From NCBI GenBank assembly GCA_036250195.1, contig JAVHZZ010000011.1:63612101-63676100 (forward strand): 64,000 nt of DNA, written 5' to 3'. A program made the position numbers and the translations under genes. Source of the stretch: Mixophyes australis (lineage: Eukaryota; Chordata; Amphibia; Anura; Limnodynastidae). Shown here in pieces: positions 10,601-20,384 of the stretch. The notes under the pieces were generated by a model that was not told the DNA's origin, made no database searches, and saw nothing but the letters and a program-made list of their open reading frames with translations. Every line of letters starts with the position of its first letter. Positions within the stretch are counted from its first letter, which is position 1.

Positions 10601-11065
10601 TTCGCCCCTCGTTTTATTGGTCCATATAGGATCATTCAAGTAATCAATCCAGTATGTGTGAAACTTCTTCTTCCTAAGAATCTTCGGATTTCTAATGCCT
10701 TCCATGTATCCTTGCTCAAACCTCTTATTATCAACCGTTTCTCAACTCCTCCCTCAGCTCCGCAGCCAGTTCAAGTTCATCAGGAGGAGGATTTTGAGAT
10801 TACTGAGGTACTAGACGCAAAAATTTTGCGAGGAGTCCTCCATTTCCTCGTTCATTGGAAGGGCTTTGGTCCTGAGGAGCGCTCTTGGATCAAAGCTGAA
10901 GATCTTAATGCTCCTGCCCTTTTGAAGAAGTTTTATTCCAAAAATCCGGACAAGCCCGGTTCCAGGCGTTCTGTGCCCACCTTTAAAAGGGGGGGTACTG
11001 TCACTCACCGGACTGTGAGTGCTTCTTCCCGGACATTTAGGAACCGTGGTCGTCCTCCATCCTGA
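7664..11065 (+). CDS. pol: gypsy-1 Pol: protease, RT, RNase H, integrase, chromodomain
   Basis: The open frame starts after the stop at 7661-7663. The first start-like codon is a GTG at 7703, used here for residue numbering, and translation is more likely by -1 frameshift from gag. Domains in order: protease with DSGA (D38); RT with YLDD at 353-356; RNase H beginning with EVDAS (D503); integrase with an HHCC finger near 678 and catalytic D741, D801 and E837 (35 residues between the last two); a GPY/F module (FIGPYRI); and a C-terminal chromodomain from about residue 1031 (FEITEVLDAK, then VHWKGFGPEERSW). The chromodomain would direct integration to modified histones. The frame runs through the polypurine tract, and its last 22 codons lie inside the 3' LTR. 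All catalytic residues are present. Confidence 0.93.
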   Translation, partial: EIGKCQALTSSGEVKLGSLESSPSSMKSKVCAFDVTISFATKTFESQALIDSGAAGNFISKSLVNQWSLPVITLKTPITVTAIDGSHLINGLITQSTSPVTLQIGALHHEEISFLILPVRTSPIVLGLPWLQCHSPQIDWRTPQVTSWGSECHHHCLSQVIPLKVQQSSISSTSPGLPSQYASFTDVFDKAQSERLPPHRSWDCPIDLLPGKTPLRGRVYPLSLPETQATSEYIQENLQRGFIRPSTSPAGAGFFFVKKKDGSLRPCIDFRGLNAITIKNRYPIPLITELFDRIKGARIFTKLDLRGAYNLIRIRSGDEWKTALNTRDGHSEYLVMPFGLCNAPAVFQGFINEIFRDLLYVCVVVYLDDILIFSQDLPSHHQHVAEVLSRLRKNSLFCKLEKCSFELPQIPFLGYIVSGVGLKMDPDKVNAVLHWPQPTTLRAIQRFLGFANYYRRFIQDFSSIASPIVALTRKGANPKQWPPEALQAFQTLKESFSSAPILRQPDVTLPFFLEVDASNVGLGAILSQRSEQQKFHPCAFYSRGLLPAKKNYTIGDKELLAIKAALEEWRYLLEGARHPVTIFTDHKNLSYLQSAQCLNPRQARWSLFFSRFELIITFKPAAKNKKADALSRAFVTSSDIEEVSNHTILDPKCISLAASSTKTLPFGKTLVPPTLRRKILSWFHASRFSGHAGEHKTFEILSRSYWWPSMRRDVKEFIASCELCSQFKSSRRTPAGLLRPLPIPSKPWTHISMDFVTDLPPSKNHNTIWVVVDRFSKMAHFVPLSGLPSSSILAEHFIKEIFRIHGCPSEIVSDRGVQFVSRFWRALCKTLGIRLALSSSYHPQSNGQTERVNQDLETFIRMFSSANQDNWVELLPWAEFAHNNMYHESSSRTPFFVVYGHHPSFPEFPALPPTQVPAVETVCQTFKNIWSQVKTCLKKTSIKYKSFADKKRRAIPPLKIGDRVWLSTKNIRLKVPSMKFAPRFIGPYRIIQVINPVCVKLLLPKNLRISNAFHVSLLKPLIINRFSTPPSAPQPVQVHQEEDFEITEVLDAKILRGVLHFLVHWKGFGPEERSWIKAEDLNAPALLKKFYSKNPDKPGSRRSVPTFKRGGTVTHRTVSASSRTFRNRGRPPS
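7670..7676 (+). promoter_or_regulatory. Candidate -1 ribosomal frameshift heptamer, gag to pol
   Basis: G GGA AAT is in the gag frame. A -1 slip onto GGG AAA leads directly into TGC at 7676, which is in the pol frame. The pol frame is open from 7664, so the overlap is 25 nt. The same heptamer in the same register is present in gypsy-3 (51788-51782, minus strand). I did not identify a downstream pseudoknot. Confidence 0.65.
10985..10995 (+). other. gypsy-1 polypurine tract
   Basis: aaaaggggggg, three bases before the 3' LTR; primes plus-strand DNA. It is also translated, as part of pol. Confidence 0.85.
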
Positions 11066-13082
11066 GGGTCTGCGCATGCGCAGCCCTTTCCTATACTTCA
11101 GTGTATGTCCCTTTAACTCAATTGGCAGATCAGGCAACACTCCCTATATTAAGCACCTGTGGTCAACACCACGTTGCCTGATCTTGGAGTCTCATTCCCC
11201 ATGAGTCTCTGAAGGTGTTCCTGTGTTTCCTCGTGTATTCAGCGCTGCTGATTCTTGTGGTTTCCAAACCACTTCTATCTCTGTGGTTTCCAAACCACTT
11301 CTACTACTGTGGTTCCCATACCACTTCTACCATCAACTGTATCATCGTGACTGTTTGCTGATTCCTATCCGCTGCCTCCGTGCACTACAGTCTTCTAAAC
11401 CACTTCAACGCTATTATATATCATTGACTGTTTGCTGATTCCTATCCGCTGCCTCCGTGCACTACAGTCTTCTAAACCACTTCAACGCTATTATATATCA
11501 TTGTGACTGTTTGCTGATTCCTATCCGCTGCCTCCGTGCACTACAGCCTTTTCTCCACATCCACTCACCTGTTCATCATCAAGTCTGTGAGCTGATTCCT
11601 ATCCGCTGCCTCCGTGCACTACAGTCTCCAGCTTGCAACTCGCCTGTGTTCATCATCGTGACTGTTAGCTGATCCCTATCCGCTGCCTCCGTGCACTACA
11701 GTCTCCAGCTTGCAACTCGCCTGTGTTCATCATCGTGACTGTTAGCTGATTCCTATCCGCTGCCTCCGTGCACTACAGTCTCCAGCTTGCAACTCGCCTG
11801 TGTTCATCACCGTGACTGTTAGCTGATTTCTATCCGCTGCCCCTGTGCACTGCAGTCTCATCTCATCTCTCCTGTGTTTCCTCGAGACTGCTGCTATCAT
11901 TGCCATCCGCTACTCTCCGTGATCAACAGCTCCTGGTCTACTCTGCTCTCCCGTGTTCCATCGCTATTGGTACCTGTTGGTTGCTACTGGTTACCTCCGT
12001 GTGCCCGCAGAGTCCTGCTGCTGCTGTCAGCGCTATCGTCCATCTACTGCTGATCCGCTCTCCACGCCTTCACGTGTCCCGCTGGTCTCTACCCTCCTGT
12101 CAGCATTGGATTTGTATCTCATCAGCTGCTCCTCTGCTGGATCATCTCCATTCTCCTGGGTCCTCCATGAGTCCAGTTCCACGTGTTACCGATTCCTGTG
12201 GATTCGTGTCCCTGTTGGTCTACTTACCTGTGCGCTGCACCTACTAGACCCCTGCCTCATTCATCCAGGGACTTCGCATCCAGCCGGCCGCCTGCCGCTC
12301 AGGTATCGCTGCACTCCTATCTGACTGCCTGCTTCTGAACCACGGTATGCATACTTCTCATTGACTGTGCTGGTGTATTGCATCTTGCTGGACTGTGTTG
12401 GTTCTCCTCTGGAGTCTGCTATCCGCTGAGTCTATTGCCATCATTGACTGTGTTATCTTGTGCTGGATTACTTCAAGAGACTTTCTATATTTGCAGACCT
12501 GTTCAGTCATTTATATATATTGTGCATATTACTGTGGATCGTGTTTAAGGTGCCCGTGTATATCCTGTGTTGCAGTCTCTCCCCGTGCACCTCCTCACAT
12601 ATATATTCAGTGGTACAACTTGCTGATGACAGATCACTGATCCCTGTTTCCTGTATCACCTGTTCCAGTATCCTCTCACATAGCAGTGGTACAACTTGCT
12701 ACCGCAGACCACTGACTACCCGGATACCTCCACTTGGATTCCATTCCTTCACTCAGACAGCGGTACAACTTGCTATCCGCAGACCGCTGACTCTCATCAC
12801 CTCCTCGTTTCTGTTGGACATTCCTCCTCACTATAGCAGTGGTACAACTTGCTATCGCAGACCACTGACTACCTTCACGTGCCCTTGTCCATACAGTTCC
12901 TCGTGTATTATTACCTCCATATTACCAGTGCTGCTAGTCATAGACTTTCCTGAGCATCTCATCATCTACCATTTCCTGTTCCGTGATCACCCTGCTACCA
13001 GAGTACCCTATTACCATCTACATTGCTCTGGTAAGCCTACCACCTGGTGATCCCTGGGTAAAGACTCCTATTGCCCGTGACA
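10999..13082 (+). repeat. gypsy-1 3' LTR
   Basis: 2,084 bp, starting tgtcactcac and ending gcccgtgaca, nearly identical to the 5' LTR. Followed by the target duplicate atctg at 13083-13087. The first 67 bp also encode the end of pol (stop at 11063-11065). The tandem block corresponding to about 4985-5520 is at about 11327-11862. Confidence 0.92.
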
Positions 13083-13765
13083 ATCTGAGTATGTTTTACA
13101 TGCATTTAAGATATACTATGAAGTCTATATGTTTATGGCTATTGTGGAAGTCATTTTTTGACAATAAGTAATTGTTACTCATTACTTCTATATGCATTAT
13201 ATAATATGCATTCTTTTTGACCTCAGATTTTATTTTATTTATTTTTTCTATTTTTATTCCATTTATTTTCTATTTTTATATTCATATTTATTTTCAATTT
13301 AACTCTGTGTACATCTTAAGAGTTTGATCTGTGTCATTTACACTGGCTATTTACCCACGTCATCATATATAGATTCGTTCTGGTCCGTATTACTGTTCAA
13401 GCAATTGTATATGATTACGTTTTTTTAAACATTGCACATTGCAGTTCCAAGGTTGTTTGCAAGAGTTTTCTCTCGATTTTTCGATATATTTAGTTAATCA
13501 AATTAAGAAATTGTACATAGATCCCCCCCCCCACCCCTCTCCATAGTTATCTCACCAGATTGTATTATGGACTACCCATTTATCTGTTCATTTTTATATG
13601 TGAATGATTTATTTTTATTGCAATTGCTATTGTCACTCAATTCCATTTAGTACATGTTTAATTGGTGGTGTATCAGTGTATTTAGGTACGTTCATTCAAT
13701 TAAACGTCACCAAGGATTCCTCTATATAACCCCACATTACTCTCTGTTCCATCACCCTTGAAAAA

Positions 13766-13788
13766 GTCTCCGTCTGAGACGAAACGCG
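13766..13788 (+). other. Stem-loop followed by gaaacgcg in the Penelope 3' region
   Basis: gtctc (13766-13770) and gagac (13776-13780) form a 5-bp stem with loop cgtct, directly followed by gaaacgcg (13781-13788) and preceded by ttgaaaaa. This layout resembles the stem II plus GAAA part of hammerhead ribozymes known in Penelope-like elements, but the CUGAUGA box is not preserved. The inverted 5' copy breaks off exactly at the end of this loop (13775). Confidence 0.35.
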
Positions 13789-14330
13789 TTGGGTCACTAT
13801 TTTGACATTTATCGGCATCCGTAGACAGGAAGTGTGTTTGCGTTCCACTGTGGAGCGCATCGCGACTGCGGATCCACACATACATGTTCCGACTGTTGCC
13901 ACCACCCGGCCCGCTTTGGAGTCCTTTTCTGAAGGAGATCAACGGACCCTAACTTTCTTCCATCTAGCTACATTCTTGCGCTAGTCTATCAGCTTCAGTG
14001 TGAGTTTGGTGGTGACACCCTGGAACTCTTTTTTTCTATTTGTTTTAATTGATTTCAGTGTTAAAATCGGCAATTGTGTTTTTATAAATTATTATATATT
14101 ATATATGGTCCGTTAATGCTGTGGCCAATATTAAACCGGTTTACTTTTTTTATGTCAGTCTTGGCTTTATTTGCTCAGATTTTAGATCATTTCCTTGCTG
14201 TTAATCCATTGTACTATATATACGTCTATACTAATACATACCCCTTCTCTCCCTCCCCCCCTCTCTTTCCATCTACTCTCCCCCTAACTCGTCCCCTTTT
14301 CTATTTGAGGTTATCCTGACTCATGTGGAC

Positions 14331-14800
14331 ACATTTAGGCCGTCTGGATTAACCCCCCATTGATGTACATTTCATTGCCATTTTTCTTCAGTTCATCAAC
14401 ACTGTATAGAGACCTGATATCCATGTGACTTTATGTACTTAAGGAGTTTTACAATCAACTACATGTAGATTGTGATTAGTATTTTTGTTACAATATACAT
14501 TGATACACCACCTGAAGTTTGTATATGGTCAATTGCCATTCATCATTTGTTTGTATGGTTTTTATCTTATTTTATATTACTCAATATTGGTTTTATATTC
14601 CATTTACTTTCTGTTCCATTATCACCTTGCGAGCGCAGTTGGTACTTATTTGTTTATATTGTTTTACAAGGAGGGATACCTTGGTTCCTCTGCTGCTGCA
14701 CGTGTGTCACACAGCCTGTTCTTTGAGCGCATTTGTATTTTTGCTTTAAATTATTATCATTATTATTAATAAAATCAGCAAATTTTTGTGTTCAGTGTTT
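14331..14800. other. AT-rich stretch, no gene seen
   Basis: Several short frames only. It may include the true end of the Penelope element; no terminal repeat marks it. Confidence 0.4.
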
Positions 14801-15040
14801 ACCACCACCCAAATAATAAATACATCATCAATATAACTTCTATAGAGAACCAGGTCTGTCCCAAAGTCACCACCCCAGATGAAGGAGGGTTCAAATTCTC
14901 CCATGTAGATGTTGGCATAACTGGGGATGAACTTGGTCCCCATGGCTGTTCCCATCACTTGTAACTAATAGGTATCAGACATGTGTAGATTTTCCCTTTT
15001 AATGGAAATCTTATTTCTAGCTGCAGTCCAAATAGAAATA
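14801..15040 (-). pseudogene. Second Penelope-like element, RT core fragment
   Basis: On the minus strand from 14958 the frame reads GTAMGTKFIPSYANIYM and then YRSYIDDVFIIW, the RT core motifs of Penelope-like elements and similar to but distinct from the copy at 2204-4024. Upstream (to about 15040) the sequence is still homologous but interrupted by a stop before LQVMGTAMG. The fragment ends in AT-rich DNA at about 14800. It is a short decayed remnant. Confidence 0.7.
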
Positions 15041-18000
15041 CCAATTAATTAATGATGGACACATCTTCATATACCGGCCACAATAATGAATTAACTACTG
15101 TCAATGCGACGGGTAAAGAAGCAATCAGCCAAAAAGAAGCAGCTAGCTAATGCTGGAGATCATCATCATTTTAGTACGTTCCCTTCAGCACCAGCAAGAG
15201 ATATGCCTCCTGACAGAGAGATGTGGAGGTGTTCTGGCCTATCTCTACTCTAATTTGAATACACCCTTACTGTACTTGGCCTATGATTGCCTGCCCCTTG
15301 CCTCCCTATTTCGCCTCTGCATTCATAAAGGGTTGTAATTGTACTATGCAACCAAATATGCATATGGATATATGTATGCAATTTTGGTGAACATGCGCAG
15401 TACATAAATGTGTATTCTACAAAAATCAGACATCCAACTCTACACGGGCCCCATTGTCTTTATAATTAATAGTATTTATAGCACCATCTGTGTGTGTATA
15501 TATTGATGATTTCTTTTGTTGCTTTAGTAAATCAGATAAATACAGTTGGGTGGCTTACACCTTTGAGTGCCATATCTTTGTGGGCGTGTCCTAATATTAT
15601 AGAGAAGGTGAAGAGGGGGCTGACAGAGCTCCTTAAGTATAAGTAATTATAGCCTGCACAGAAGTATGGCAAATAACTTGTTTAGCATATGCTTCCTCCT
15701 GTAGGAAGCACATTTAAGCAAAAAGAAGTATAATAAACATTTGAGTGTAGCGTGCTTTTAAAAATTACATGGCGATATTTAACTGAATAACACCTATAAA
15801 GTTGGGATTCTGATCTAAAATATTCCACTTTGCCTGTCACTTTTTAATTAACTCTATCTTTTATCCTTCAATCTGTTTCAGGCTGGCTGAAAATGAACGT
15901 ATACAGCTGTACCATGTGTACAACAGTACCACCATCATGCTTAAGTCACCTACTTTGCATGGGTATGTACTTTATTTGTGCAATTGAAAAGCAACTTTTT
16001 GGCAATATGTGTTTTTTTCTTTACTCTTTACAGTGTCAAATGTACACTATATGGTTTTCAATGGGATTATGGGAATGAGATTAGGTGTACTGTAAAGGAT
16101 AAGAATATTAGACTTTACCAAGGATTTGACACACTAATATACCTTTCAGCATATAAAGTTTCAGATGACTTCTTCAAACATGTTTACAAAGAGACATATT
16201 TAAACAGATATAATGTTATGTATACACATTAGCTCATAAGATCCCTAGATCCTTTTCACTGGGACTTCACCTTTAGCAGCCACGTATCTTATAGGACGTT
16301 TTGTTTTCACCAATACTTGGTTGCACCTAAGACTTCATGCATAGTAGTAGGGGCGCATCAGCTTAGGTTGTTCGTAAATGTGGATGGAACTCAGCAAGCA
16401 GGATACCAGCAGGAAGTGGGATAAAGGCAGAGATAAATACAGAAACAATGAGGATCCTGGTGAAGAGACAAGGTTAAAGACCAGGACAAATGGAGGAACA
16501 CTGAGAATTCTGGAGTAGAGTACAGAGGCAAGGCAAAAAAGAAAGGGACAAATGTAGGGACACTAAGGGTTGTGGTGCACAGTGCAGAGACAAGGTCCAA
16601 AGAAAGGGACAACAGGCTGAGGATAGATGCTGGCAGTAAACTGAGAGAGACATAGCACTTGCTATGGTCAGGGCTGGCAAGATCCAAAACAAAATTGTGG
16701 GACAGGCTGAGGTCAGCAAACTAAGGACAATCTCGGGGAGACTAAAAATTGTCTCCATGTGTTTTGAAAAATTTGCAGAAATAACACACACAGGATCTGA
16801 CAGAACTATCACCAGCCAAGGGCGAGACTCGACTCAGCAACCTTTTAGGAATATTTTAAAGGAAAAAATTGAATGCAGCCCAGTACCCCAGCTCAAGGTA
16901 GCCCACTATGGGACTGATCCAGGGGGCAGATGCCCCTCTGCCCCCCAGCCAAGCCAGCCCCTGTCACCAGCATAGGTGATAGGGAGAGAGGTATATAAAA
17001 GTTGAACAACCAACAGGAATCAAGCACTCCCATAGATAAATTAGCCTGCACCTGTGCTGAATAGAAAGTCTAAGCAACTAGATAGACACAGGAAAATCAG
17101 TGAGCAGAACTCACACTACCTAACAGATATAACACAGATATTCACTGTGATAGAAACATTTGGAAACTTGTTGACAGTGTTCACATTTGTGCTAGGTGTT
17201 TATGTTATGTGTTTCAAGCTCCAGTGATTTTTAGTGTGCTTTTAAAAATGAGTCTTTCCATGTTATTAATAACACACAACATGGTATGGCTCCAGGACAT
17301 ACTCCACAACATGTGGGGCCAGACCCTAATCTCCAAAGATCAATTGTACATTACACATTATTACAGGTTTACAATGCCCTGTATATTATAGCCATTAGTA
17401 ACCAGTATCACGCCCAGTAGTTCCCAGCATGTCAGAGCCACCAATACCCTGTACACATATATAATGCTTAGCAGTGTACAGCATGTTACACCTTGAAATG
17501 AGCAGCATGTAAGCCCAATCATAAGGGGCGGAACTCCTCATTGCAGGGCCCCATAGGAAATTTTGGGTAGGGGCTTGGTAATGCTGATGTATCCTTCCAG
17601 GCCCACCCCACAGCTCTGCTATGAAAAAGGCAGATAGGGGACTTCTTCTGAGAATGTATAGTTGGTGTATGGACGGCTGCACTGAGAAGAGTTCTCCATT
17701 CCTCTCTGCACTTTTCAGAGCATAGATATAGCATCATAAAATGGTGTGGCGGGTGCGGGGGATCTCCCACTGGGGCATTAGAGGGCACCGGCATTGCTGG
17801 GGCTCCTCTGCGCCTCATAGTGGCATGGTAGTTCTGCCACTTACCATCATAGACATATCCATTACCATACAATTGCTTTCAGTCTCACAGGGAATTCTGG
17901 ATACATTATTATCTAAATGTATTAACTAGCTCTGACATACTAATTATTAAGTTAGTAAAAACTTCAGTATAAAGCATAGATAGAGCTGAGAACATCCACT

Positions 18001-18519
18001 GATTAATGATAAAAGACAGCATGTTGTTATTGATCACACATGACTGCCACATAAATTATGCAGTACCATATGCTCACACCTACACAATATCCTACCATTC
18101 AAAAATGCATATGCATAATCTTACTGTTCAGGAAATAAGTCATACATGTAAAACACATAATCTGCCTTTTCAGATAATGAATGGGCATTTTGCATTTTTT
18201 GTGAAGGAACTGCTATTTAAAAGAACTGCATTGAAGTTTCATTATCAACAGAACTGCCAACATTGGGGTATCCAGCAAACCCTCATTGATATAGCTGTTG
18301 TAAGGATAATTTAACTGTCTGTTATAATCCCTTTTGAAGGCTGCTGGTAAGGTATGGGACAGGAGTAGAGCTGCAAGTTCAGTGTCGTCTGCCCCATGTT
18401 CCCACAGTGGCTGCTACCACATGCTCTCCTTTGTCCAGAGTGGGGTGAACTTCCGGACCTATTTAAGAATTTTTGCATTTTTGCCCTGTTAAGTATCTTC
18501 TGTCATCACAAATAACTTT
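15041..18519. other. Non-coding stretch without a supported gene
   Basis: I find only short frames, none with a recognisable domain or good splice context. 16371-17000 is purine-rich on the plus strand with repeated acaaggt/gggacaa words and may be an old repeat. Confidence 0.45.
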
Positions 18520-18900
18520 ACTATATAAGTCATGTCATGACAGCGTATCTGATAGGAGGCTGTCTTAGTGATGATGGGTTTGTTAGAGTTGCCATTTGCA
18601 TTAAATAGCACAGACGAGAGCAGTAAAACTGTGGCAGAGGGATCCGAAGATACCCCTCTGGAGATTCTCTCTCTCCAATGGCGTTAGCCATAGTGGTCAA
18701 GCTCTGAAAAGCTAAGCTTTTCGGAGCTTGATAATATTGCCCATTGAGTACTATGGAGACTACTTTGCATAATGCAGTAGATATCTCCAATATCTCCTGT
18801 GTTTGGCTAGTCTTAAATTACCATTTTCCTTAAAAATGTCTAAACAATACGGTAAAATCTGTTATCCGCATGGTTTGGGCTTCATAAATAGGCCCCTTGG
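18520..18900. repeat. Possible MITE-like remnant with internal palindrome
   Basis: 18703-18730 contains agctctgaaaagc and gcttttcggagct, an inverted pair separated by 3 bases (one mismatch). The segment ends in cataaataggcccc, which looks like a transposon terminus, but I could not find the partner terminus on the left. Confidence 0.3.
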
Positions 18901-19479
18901 TCAGCCTAACAGAGGCGACTATAAAAGGTCAAGCAGTACAGACAACCAAGAAGTCCAATGTTAGTCAGGTTTGGGGAAGAGAGTCAACTCCTCCCAGCAT
19001 GCAGAAAGGAAGAACACCCAGCATGTGGATCAGTGGCAGCTCTGTAGTGCTGTGTCTGTTGAATGGTGTGAACCTGCTGAAAGAGGGGAGACATTGATGG
19101 GGTCACTGCTTTCGGCATAAAGGCATCTCAAGATTTGGTTGGTGGCTTGGCTGCTCCTGAGGCTAGTATGGCTGCCTTCCTTATCTTGTATTAGTCTGCA
19201 GTCAAAAACCCTGGGTTGTTACAATGTAGCTTAGAGTGTGGTCAAAAATAGCCTAATAATTGTAATGGGGTATCTGTGTTGTGTTATGTTACATAATCTT
19301 AAATAAATGTTCTGTTTATAAATAGTATACCTGCCGAGGTGTGAACCTTTGTTGTGCATAGTTTGGTAGTCAGGGACAGTAGCCTCATTTAAGGTATCTT
19401 TTTTCCAATGTAAATAAAACATTTTTTTTTAACCTTCTTCTAATGAGGCTGTCTATCTCTGAACCCTATTGGGTTCTCC
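18901..19479. other. No gene seen
   Basis: Only short, unconvincing frames; no repeat structure recognised. Confidence 0.4.
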
Positions 19480-19662
19480 TATGTCCTTCTTACATTGAGT
19501 TCCTAAAATTGTACTCCATATTCAAGATGTGGTCTAACTAGTCACTAGTAACTAACAGTGATAAAACTATGTTTGCATCATGTGCAATTATCCCCTTTTT
19601 ATGTATAACAAGATTTTGTTCACCTTTGCAGCTGCTACCTGACGCTTCTCAGATTCTCAGCT
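19480..19662 (+). repeat. CR1-like LINE 3' fragment
   Basis: Wording such as ccatattcaagatgtggtct followed further on by acaagattttgttcacctt and cagctgctacctgac resembles the 3' region of CR1-type LINEs. No coding part remains. The call is from memory of the family and is weak. Confidence 0.35.
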
Positions 19663-19804
19663 TTCTAAGGGGTTGTTGCCTATAGCAACCTATCAGATTC
19701 TAGTTTTCATTTATTTAGTGCATTCTACAAAATGACAGATAGAATCTGATTGGTTGCTATAGGCAACATCTCCACTTTTTCAAACCCGCAGTTTAGTAAA
19801 TATA

Positions 19805-20361
19805 TGTAACAATCCAGTCCAGGTTTGTTACTTTTCCTGTCTGCTCTGTTCTCCTGTGGAGCACATGACTCACTTCAGGGTGTGCCATTCAAACCTACTC
19901 TATTTAAACTCAGCACTGACACCTGCTCACTGTCAGTGCAACTTGTTTGCTAGCCTGTCTCCATGGACGCCTGTGCATTCCTGAACTCTCCTGTTGGATT
20001 TCCTGTGGAGGAACCTGCTTTATCAACCAAGTGCTGGTAGCACCATCTTTGGGACTCTGTTTGCAAGTATCTCTATGCATCAATTTACAAGACTTTGTTT
20101 ATTATACCAAGTGTGCAGATGCTCATCATTGTGAGATTCTGAGCTGCCATCTCACCATCTCTTCTGTGTACAGAACTTTGCTGCATTGTTTCCATGAGTT
20201 AATATGTACTTATGCTCATATTCATTAAAGTACTTATTAAGCAGACCCACCGTCTTGTGTTCTTATTTTCTAAACATTGTATGGTCCTGAATCAGCTAGT
20301 CACGTGCACAGGCCATTGTGGGAACCGCCCACTAGGCCTGATATTATTCCAGTCCATAACA
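19805..20361 (+). repeat. gypsy-2 5' LTR with core promoter and self-primer
   Basis: tatttaaa begins at 19901. gtcagtgcaa begins at 19932, 31 nt downstream, and is the exact reverse complement of ttgcactgac at 20364-20373 just inside the LTR. gcactgac (19913-19920) and gtcagtgc (19932-19939) form an 8-bp inverted repeat around the predicted start. A cattaaag motif at 20224 is a possible polyadenylation signal. Confidence 0.88.
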
Positions 20362-20363
20362 GT

Positions 20364-20373
20364 TTGCACTGAC
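20364..20373 (+). other. gypsy-2 self-priming primer binding site
   Basis: ttgcactgac, 2 nt inside the LTR, pairs over 10 nt with 19932-19941, the predicted RNA 5' end. It differs completely in sequence from the gypsy-1 site yet keeps the same geometry. Confidence 0.75.
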
Positions 20374-20384
20374 CAAAAAGGGAA

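Larger units (their letters stand above)
4657..13082 (+). mobile_element. gypsy-1: full-length Ty3/Gypsy chromovirus, probably intact
   Basis: LTR (4657-6742), self-primer binding site (6745-6754), gag (6756-7688), pol in the -1 frame (to 11065), polypurine tract (10985-10995), LTR (10999-13082), with atctg duplicated on both sides. The two LTRs are nearly identical; I noticed only a handful of substitutions and one small indel over about 2.08 kb. Both reading frames are free of stops. It is inserted in the Penelope element and is therefore younger than it. No envelope-like frame is present, so it is a retrotransposon rather than a retrovirus. Confidence 0.92.
1893..14330 (+). mobile_element. 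Penelope-like element, 5'-truncated, split by gypsy-1
   Basis: Order: inverted 3' piece (1893-2183), RT/endonuclease reading frame (2177-4024), 3' non-coding DNA (4025-4656), then, after the gypsy-1 insertion (4657-13082) and its target duplicate, further 3' non-coding DNA from 13088. The downstream part includes the sequence repeated inverted at the 5' end, plus a stem-loop followed by gaaacgcg at 13766-13788. The right limit is not defined by a repeat; about 14330 is a guess. The clade looks Neptune/Poseidon-like from the GIY-YIG domain preceded by a Cys-rich segment, but I could not test this. Confidence 0.75.

Noticed and set aside
16391..16812. Leu/Ser-rich minus-strand frames that look like a membrane protein
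   Set aside because: Low-complexity purine-rich DNA read on the other strand; two overlapping frames give similar hydrophobic peptides.
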